Below are positions 59,342 through 64,000 of a DNA stretch of 64,000 nucleotides, in pieces. The stretch lies in contig NZ_JBFAPC010000003.1 in the NCBI RefSeq assembly GCF_040675535.1, forward strand, positions 1-64,000, written 5' to 3'. The notes beneath the pieces are model-generated. The model did not search any database and had not been told where the DNA came from. It worked only from the letters and a program-made list of their open reading frames with translations. A program made the translations under genes and the position numbers. Positions within the stretch are counted from its first letter, which is position 1. Every line of letters starts with the position of its first letter. The stretch comes from Patulibacter sp040675535 (lineage in GTDB: Bacteria; Actinomycetota; Thermoleophilia; Solirubrobacterales; Solirubrobacteraceae).

Positions 59342-60087
59342 CGTTCGAAGATCCGCAGGACGCCGTCGAGGTTGAGGGCGTCGAAGAGCTCGCGGGTCTC
59401 GGACGCCAGCCACGTCATGTTGTGGTTGAGGACGAGCCAGCCGATGCCGATCAGTGCGATCCCGCCGATCGCGGAGATCAAGGTGTAGTGGTCGCGCAGG
59501 ATCCGTGCGGCGGAGGTGACTCGCTCGAGCGCGAGCGCGGCGGCGAGGAACGGGATCGCGAGCCCGGCGCTGTAGGCCAGGAGCAGGAACGCGCCGCCGC
59601 CGACCCCGGATTGGGTGGCCGCGGCGGTGAGGATCGCGCCGAGGATCGGCCCGGCGCAGGGGGTCCATGCGACCGCGAACGCCATCCCCGCGACGATCGG
59701 GCTGCCGTTGCCGGCGCCGCGCAGCAGCGTGGTGGAGCGGACCGTCCTGCCGAGTTGTGGGATCAGTGGGGTGAGGATGTAGAAGGCACCCATCGTCATC
59801 AGCAGGACGCCGGAGACGACGTCAAGGGTGTCGCGGCTGTTTCGCAGCGGGGCGCTGAGTCCGCTGGCCAGCAGCCCGAGCAACACGAAGACGAGCGCAA
59901 AGCTCATGCAGAACAGCGCGGCGGGCCCGAGGATCTGGCCGATGCGCTGCTCGGCCTTCGGCCGGGTGCTCTCCCCGCCGGTGAGGACCGACAGGTAGCC
60001 GGGCACCAACGGCAACACACATGGGGAGACGAACGACAACGCCCCGGCGGCGAACGCCGCGAAGACCGTTGGGCTGACCGCGCTCAC
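59338..60087 (-). CDS. ccdA: CcdA-type thiol transporter, second copy
   Basis: The 249-residue protein is strongly similar to the one at 54,478 throughout, with SPCVLPLVPGYLS and TPCAGPILGA. It starts at GTG overlapping the second tlpA stop. Duplicated tlpA-ccdA pairs imply a dedicated thiol supply for this metal module. Confidence 0.91.
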   Translation of the reverse strand: MSAVSPTVFAAFAAGALSFVSPCVLPLVPGYLSVLTGGESTRPKAEQRIGQILGPAALFCMSFALVFVLLGLLASGLSAPLRNSRDTLDVVSGVLLMTMGAFYILTPLIPQLGRTVRSTTLLRGAGNGSPIVAGMAFAVAWTPCAGPILGAILTAAATQSGVGGGAFLLLAYSAGLAIPFLAAALALERVTSAARILRDHYTLISAIGGIALIGIGWLVLNHNMTWLASETRELFDALNLDGVLRIFER

Positions 60088-60665
60088 CGGGCGGTCTTCC
60101 CTGCGCGGTAGCCGGCGCGCCTGAGCGACCGGTTCAGGAAGTCGGCGGTCAGTTCGCCGCGGGCGATCGCGCGGATCCGGCCCTCACGGTCGATGAAGAA
60201 CGTCTCCGGCAACGCACGGACCCCGTACTGCTTCGCAAAGTCGGTGCCGGGGTCCAGCAGCGACGGGTAGCTCAACCCGAACTTCGAGACGAACTCGCGG
60301 CTGCTGTCGGGCGTGTCGTTGTAGGTGACGCCCAAGACCGTCCCGGCACCCGTCCGTCGGAGTTGTCGGTGTGCGCGCTCCAGCAGCGGGGCTTCGGATT
60401 CGCACGGCCGGCACCACGACGCCCAGAAGTTCAGGACGACGATCTGGCCGCGGTAGTCCGCCAGCGACCGGGATGCACCGCCGGCGAGGGGCCGCATCGA
60501 GCGGTTCACGTCAGCGGCGGGCACGATCTGGCCCCGCTCGACCTTGGCGTCCAGCGACGCACCAGTGCTGCTGCCGTCGGGACGCAGCAGCGCGTATCCG
60601 AGAATCAGGAGCAGCCCGACGGCCATCACCGACAACAGGATCGGAACAGCCGAACGACGACTCAC
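60084..60665 (-). CDS. TlpA/CcmG-like thioredoxin, second copy
   Basis: The 193-residue protein (GTG 60665) has a membrane anchor, WCRPC and ALPETFFID, and closely matches the copy at 55,221. It is coupled by GTGA overlap to the methyltransferase before it and to ccdA after it. Confidence 0.9.
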   Translation of the reverse strand: MSRRSAVPILLSVMAVGLLLILGYALLRPDGSSTGASLDAKVERGQIVPAADVNRSMRPLAGGASRSLADYRGQIVVLNFWASWCRPCESEAPLLERAHRQLRRTGAGTVLGVTYNDTPDSSREFVSKFGLSYPSLLDPGTDFAKQYGVRALPETFFIDREGRIRAIARGELTADFLNRSLRRAGYRAGKTAR

Positions 60666-61300
60666 GAGGCCTCCAGAAGCTCGAGGGTGCCCAGCACGGT
60701 CCGCAGGCGCCCGGTGCTCCGGACGTCGGTGAAGCCGGCGTCTCGGATGATCTGCGGGATCCGGCCGGCGGCGTGATCTGCAGTGTTCTGTCGGCCGTCC
60801 AGCGCACGGATGGCGAGGAACGCCAGGTGCATTGCGGGGTCCTGTGGGCGTCCCCAGTCGGCGATGTGGAGGCGACCGCCGGGACGCAGCACGCGTCGCA
60901 TCTCGCGCAGGGCGAGCAGGCGGGTCGGCGGCGAGAGATGGTGCAGCAGCAGCGAGGCAGTGATGCAATCCATTGCGTCGTCCTCCAGCGGCAGGTCCTG
61001 CGCGAGCGCCTGGGTCCAGGCGATCGGCCGGCCCGCCGAGCGTGCGCGTGCGCGTGCCAGCGCGTCGGGGTCACCGTCGACCGCGGTGATCTGTGCGTGC
61101 GGTGCGGCGTCGGCCAGGGCGACGCTCTGCGAGCCGGTGCCGCATCCGACGTCGAGGATGGTCAGAGGCCCGGCGGCTACGGCGTCGCGGACGAGCGCCG
61201 CGCGGAAGGTCCCTTCGCGCATCGTGGCGGCCATGACGGGGTCGTAGAACCGCGTCAAGGCACGGTGCCCGGCGGCCGGTACGTACCGCTCGCCATTCAC
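60662..61300 (-). CDS. Class I SAM-dependent methyltransferase
   Basis: The 212-residue protein has motif I TILDVGCGTGSQSVALA (about 51-67), VDGDPDALARAR and LRPGGRLHIADWG, as in UbiE-like enzymes. Placed in a metal operon between a CDF and TlpA, it might methylate a metal(loid), but lacks the cysteine set of ArsM. GTG 61300 overlaps the CDF stop. Confidence 0.82.
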   Translation of the reverse strand: MNGERYVPAAGHRALTRFYDPVMAATMREGTFRAALVRDAVAAGPLTILDVGCGTGSQSVALADAAPHAQITAVDGDPDALARARARSAGRPIAWTQALAQDLPLEDDAMDCITASLLLHHLSPPTRLLALREMRRVLRPGGRLHIADWGRPQDPAMHLAFLAIRALDGRQNTADHAAGRIPQIIRDAGFTDVRSTGRLRTVLGTLELLEAS

Positions 61301-61947
61301 GAGGGCATCCGATCGGTTCGGGCCTCGGAGGCGCTCTCCCAGGTCTCGCGGCCTTCGTTGAGCGCGACGGCGGCCAGCAGCAGCGCAACGATGGGGTCCG
61401 CCCACCACAGGCCGAACGCCTCGTTGAGCGCGAGGCCGACCAGCAGGCTGACGGACAGGTAGTTCGATAGCCACGTCTCCTTGGACTGCGCGATCAGCAC
61501 GGGGTTGCCGAGTGCGCGTCCGACGCGGGCCTGTGCGAGCGCGACGGGAACCATGACCAGCAGCGCGACGATGTTCAGGACGATCCCGACGATCGATCCT
61601 TCCGCCTCGTCGCCGCCGACGAGGTCGCGGACGGACTCGACCGACACGTAGGCGGCGAGGACGAAGAACGTGAGCGCGATCAGCCGGAGCGCGGGCGCCT
61701 GACGGGCCCGCGCGCGTTCGCCGCCGTGCAGCTGCCAGATCACCACCGACGCGGCGAACACCTCGATCGTGGAATCCAGGCCGAACCCGATCAACGCGAT
61801 CGACCCCGCCGCGATGCCGGCGGTGATCGCCACCACCCCTTCGATCACGTCCCAGACGACGATCAACCACGCCAGCCGCAGACCACGACGGCGGAGCGCC
61901 GTCTCCGGCGGTCGGTCTGGCCCCGCGGGCTGCCCCATTCCGGTCAC
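61297..61947 (-). CDS. CDF-like cation efflux protein lacking the C-terminal domain
   Basis: The 216-residue membrane protein has five or six helices and the CDF helix II motif GSIALIGFGLDSTIEVFAAS. It ends without the cytoplasmic domain of ordinary CDFs. AGGA precedes GTG 61947. It leads the operon and is divergent from lspA after only 18 bases. Confidence 0.83.
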   Translation of the reverse strand: MTGMGQPAGPDRPPETALRRRGLRLAWLIVVWDVIEGVVAITAGIAAGSIALIGFGLDSTIEVFAASVVIWQLHGGERARARQAPALRLIALTFFVLAAYVSVESVRDLVGGDEAEGSIVGIVLNIVALLVMVPVALAQARVGRALGNPVLIAQSKETWLSNYLSVSLLVGLALNEAFGLWWADPIVALLLAAVALNEGRETWESASEARTDRMPS

Positions 61948-61965
61948 GTAGTTATCCTAACGGCC

Positions 61966-62553
61966 GTGCGAACGTTTGGTGTACTGCGGGCTCGGCGCCT
62001 TGCGCTCATGGTGGCGCTGGTGGCGTTGATCGTCGACGTCGCGACGAAGGTCGTCGCCGAGAGCGGCGCGGTGCTGCCGATCGCGCTGCCGCTCGGAATC
62101 GATCTGGAGCTCTCCCACAACCCCGGGATCGCGTTTGGGTCGTTCACGGACCTACCACCTGGGGTGTTGTACGTCGGCATCTCGTTGCTGGTGGCGGTCT
62201 TGGCGGTGGCGGTGCTGCGCGGCTGGCCGAAGGAGTCCCCCACCGCCGGGGGACTCCTCCTCGGCGGGGCGGTCGGCAATCTGGGCAACCGGCTGCTCGA
62301 GGGCCACGTGACGGACTTCGTCGCGGTGCCGCACTTCTCCGTCTTCAACCTCGCGGACGTCGCGATCACCTTCGGCATCGTGCTGCTGGTCCTCAAGAGC
62401 CTCCGCGAGCAGCCCGAAGTGGTCGATGGCGAGGTCTCCGAGTCGGTCAGGCAGGCTGCGTTCGCGTCGCCTGCGCAACCGGATCGACGGCCGGCGTGGC
62501 GGCGCGGTGGTCGAAGGCGACGCGGCGAGCAGCACGCACGCCGTTTCCGATGA
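61966..62553 (+). CDS. lspA: Signal peptidase II LspA (PbrC-like context)
   Basis: The 195-residue protein has LSHNPGIAFG, then NRLLEGHVTDF and FNLADVAIT supplying the two catalytic aspartates. It starts at GTG with TATCCT about eight bases before, so is perhaps leaderless. After about residue 155 a basic tail of about 40 residues overlaps the ATPase 3' end (107 bases, opposite strand). LspA beside a P1B ATPase and UppP is the pbrABC combination. Confidence 0.9.
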   Translation: MRTFGVLRARRLALMVALVALIVDVATKVVAESGAVLPIALPLGIDLELSHNPGIAFGSFTDLPPGVLYVGISLLVAVLAVAVLRGWPKESPTAGGLLLGGAVGNLGNRLLEGHVTDFVAVPHFSVFNLADVAITFGIVLLVLKSLREQPEVVDGEVSESVRQAAFASPAQPDRRPAWRRGGRRRRGEQHARRFR

Positions 62554-64000
62554 CGAACAGCTCGGCGATCTCGTGGATCGCGACGACCGCCGCGAGGCCA
62601 AGGACCCCGGTGCCGGCCAGCGGCACCAGCGCGACGAGCAGTCCGCCGGAGAACAGCAGATTTTGGCGCATGATCCGCCCGGCCCTGCGGGCGTGCGTGA
62701 CGGTGTCGGGCAGTGCGCGCAGGTCGTTGCCCATCAGCGCGACGTCGGCGGCCTCGATCGCGACGTCGGAGCCCATCGCGCCCATCGCGACCCCGACCCG
62801 CGCGGACGCCAGGGCGGGCGCGTCGTTGATGCCGTCGCCGACCATCGCCACCGGGTGCTCCAGCTGCATCCGCTCGACGACCGTGACCTTGTCCTCGGGC
62901 AAGAGCTCGGCGTGCACCTCATCGACGCCGGCCCGGGCGCCCAGCGCGGTGGCGGTGGCGGTGTTGTCGCCGGTGAGCATCGCGACTTGACGGACCCCGG
63001 TCTTGCGCAGCAGCGCGATCGCGTCGGCGGCCTCGGGGCGCAGCTCGTCGCGGACGGCGATCGCGCCGACCAGTCGACCGTCCTCTTCGACGAGGACGAC
63101 GGTCGCGCCGTCCTGCTGCAGCCGGGTCACGTCGGCGGCGAGGGGGCCCGCGTCGATGTAGCCGGGCTTGCCCAGCCGCACCGTGGTGCCGGCCAGCGTG
63201 CCGGTCAGGCCGTGCCCGGCGATCGCCTGCACGTCCTCGGCGGGCGTCGGGTCCGCGGGCGCGGCGGTTAGGATCGCGGCGGCGAGCGGGTGGTCGCTTC
63301 GGACCTCCAGCGCGGCCGCGGCCGCCAGCACCTGCTCGGCCGTTACGCCGGGGGTGGTGAGGGTGTCGATGACGCGCGGCTGGTTGCGGGTCAAGGTGCC
63401 GGTCTTGTCCAGCGCGACCGCCCGGACCGCCCCGAGTGCCTCCAGCGCGGCACCGCCCTTGATCAAGACGCCGGAGCGCGTTGCCGCGCCGATCGCGGAG
63501 ACGACAGTGACGGGGACGGCGATCGCAAAGGCGCACGGCGACGCGGCGACGAGGACGACGAGCGCGCGGTTGATCCACTCCGACGGGTCGCCGGAGACGA
63601 GCGATCCGATCACGGCGATCAGCAGGGCGACGACGAGGACGCCGGGGACCAGGGGGCGGGCGACGCGGTCGGCGAGGCGCTGCGAGCTGCCCTTGCGCTC
63701 CTGGGCCTCTTCGACGATCCGGACCACCCGTGCCAGCGAGTTCTCCCCCGCCCGCGCGGTGACCTCGAGCTCCAGAACGCCGGAGCCGTTGATCGCCGCG
63801 GCGAAGACCTCGTCGCCCGGGCCGCGTTCGGTCGGCAGCGACTCGCCGGTGATCGCGGAGAGGTCCAGCGCGGAGCGGCCGGTGCGGATGGTGCCGTCGG
63901 TGGCGATCCGCTCGCCGGCGCGGACGAGCAGTACGTCGCCGATCTGCAGCTCCGCGGGGTCGACGTCGCGCTCGACGCCGTCGCGCCGGACGGTCGCGCG
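62447..64000 (-). CDS. P1B-type metal ATPase, second copy (5' end outside window)
   Basis: The visible 517 residues run from the actuator domain (TGES) through SPC (AASPCAFAIAVP), DKTGTLT, GDGINDAPAL and HEIAELFVI to the stop. The protein is very close to the pump at 22,278-24,383, so the same metal group is likely, with Pb(II) suggested by UppP and LspA nearby. The N-terminal metal-binding part lies beyond the right edge. Confidence 0.9.
   Translation of the reverse strand, partial: RATVRRDGVERDVDPAELQIGDVLLVRAGERIATDGTIRTGRSALDLSAITGESLPTERGPGDEVFAAAINGSGVLELEVTARAGENSLARVVRIVEEAQERKGSSQRLADRVARPLVPGVLVVALLIAVIGSLVSGDPSEWINRALVVLVAASPCAFAIAVPVTVVSAIGAATRSGVLIKGGAALEALGAVRAVALDKTGTLTRNQPRVIDTLTTPGVTAEQVLAAAAALEVRSDHPLAAAILTAAPADPTPAEDVQAIAGHGLTGTLAGTTVRLGKPGYIDAGPLAADVTRLQQDGATVVLVEEDGRLVGAIAVRDELRPEAADAIALLRKTGVRQVAMLTGDNTATATALGARAGVDEVHAELLPEDKVTVVERMQLEHPVAMVGDGINDAPALASARVGVAMGAMGSDVAIEAADVALMGNDLRALPDTVTHARRAGRIMRQNLLFSGGLLVALVPLAGTGVLGLAAVVAIHEIAELFVIGNGVRAARRVAFDHRAATPAVDPVAQATRTQPA

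Noticed and set aside
1..64000. CRISPR array, rRNA, tRNA or complete insertion sequence
   Set aside because: None was seen by reading; a covariance-model and transposase search would be needed to exclude them fully.

Overview
The window is strongly GC-rich, densely packed and full of 4-nt ATGA/GTGA gene overlaps. Gene content (F420-type luciferase-like oxidoreductase, an MCE protein, CYP153 with ferredoxin and reductase, VKOR and DsbA, a c-di-AMP riboswitch ahead of a cell-wall hydrolase, GAPDH-ArsJ) points to an actinobacterium. A Thermoleophilia/Solirubrobacterales member (Patulibacter or Conexibacter type) is my best guess; this is inferred from content, not from a marker gene.

Layout. 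(1) 1-1,188: a scar region. A 95-bp arsenite-transporter fragment runs at a perfect hairpin into the tail of one fluoride channel gene, followed by an intact crcB and a gene-free stretch with imperfect repeats. (2) 1,189-10,662: oxidative metabolism: GMC oxidoreductase, P450, three TetR-type regulators over the whole left third, an orphan MCE protein, a BtrH-like/thioesterase pair preceded by a decayed P450, and a luciferase-like oxidoreductase. (3) 10,736-12,449: a methyltransferase, and a LysR-like HTH coupled to a ResA-type thioredoxin. (4) 12,516-17,882: an ArsR-led persulfide operon (DUF2892 protein, MMPL transporter, rhodanese, persulfide dioxygenase-rhodanese fusion, TSUP exporter). (5) 17,974-21,821: a CYP153 alkane-hydroxylase operon with its own ferredoxin and reductase, divergent from a TetR gene. 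(6) 22,278-31,908: a metal island: cadmium-type ATPase with CadC-like ArsR; arsC, arsJ, gapdh, second arsC and acr3 on one strand; divergent arsR-arsM; then MerR with a BASS transporter. (7) 32,036-35,646: L,D-transpeptidase; multicopper oxidase with a ZIP-type transporter. (8) 35,933-57,400: envelope and cytochrome biogenesis: CcmF, CtaG, GT39 transferase, FliL-like protein, two M23 hydrolases, zinc export genes (ArsR, CDF, ATPase), CPBP protease, and a long minus-strand thiol/copper operon (TlpA, CcdA, SCO1, a 48-residue protein, DsbA, VKOR, two membrane proteins) divergent from BlaI-M56. (9) 58,137-64,000: a second metal module: small CxxC protein, UppP, CcdA, TlpA, methyltransferase, CDF, LspA and a P-type ATPase cut by the window edge. 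UppP plus LspA plus ATPase resembles lead-resistance pbrABC.

How it fits together. The most interesting signal is a 17-bp dyad, TCCTACR-N3-YGTAGGA, found eight times between 35.9 and 57.4 kb and not noticed in the left 35 kb. Copies stand before the CtaG-CcmF operon and GT39 gene, both M23 hydrolases, an NlpC/P60 protein, a small membrane protein and the TlpA operon/BlaI divergent promoter. It has the shape of BlaI/CopY operators and often overlaps a TAGGA(T)-like -10 element, suggesting one local BlaI-type regulon tying wall hydrolysis to cytochrome/copper/thiol assembly. Several other operator-like dyads mark the ArsR, MerR and TetR genes. No tRNA, rRNA, CRISPR array or complete insertion sequence was seen.
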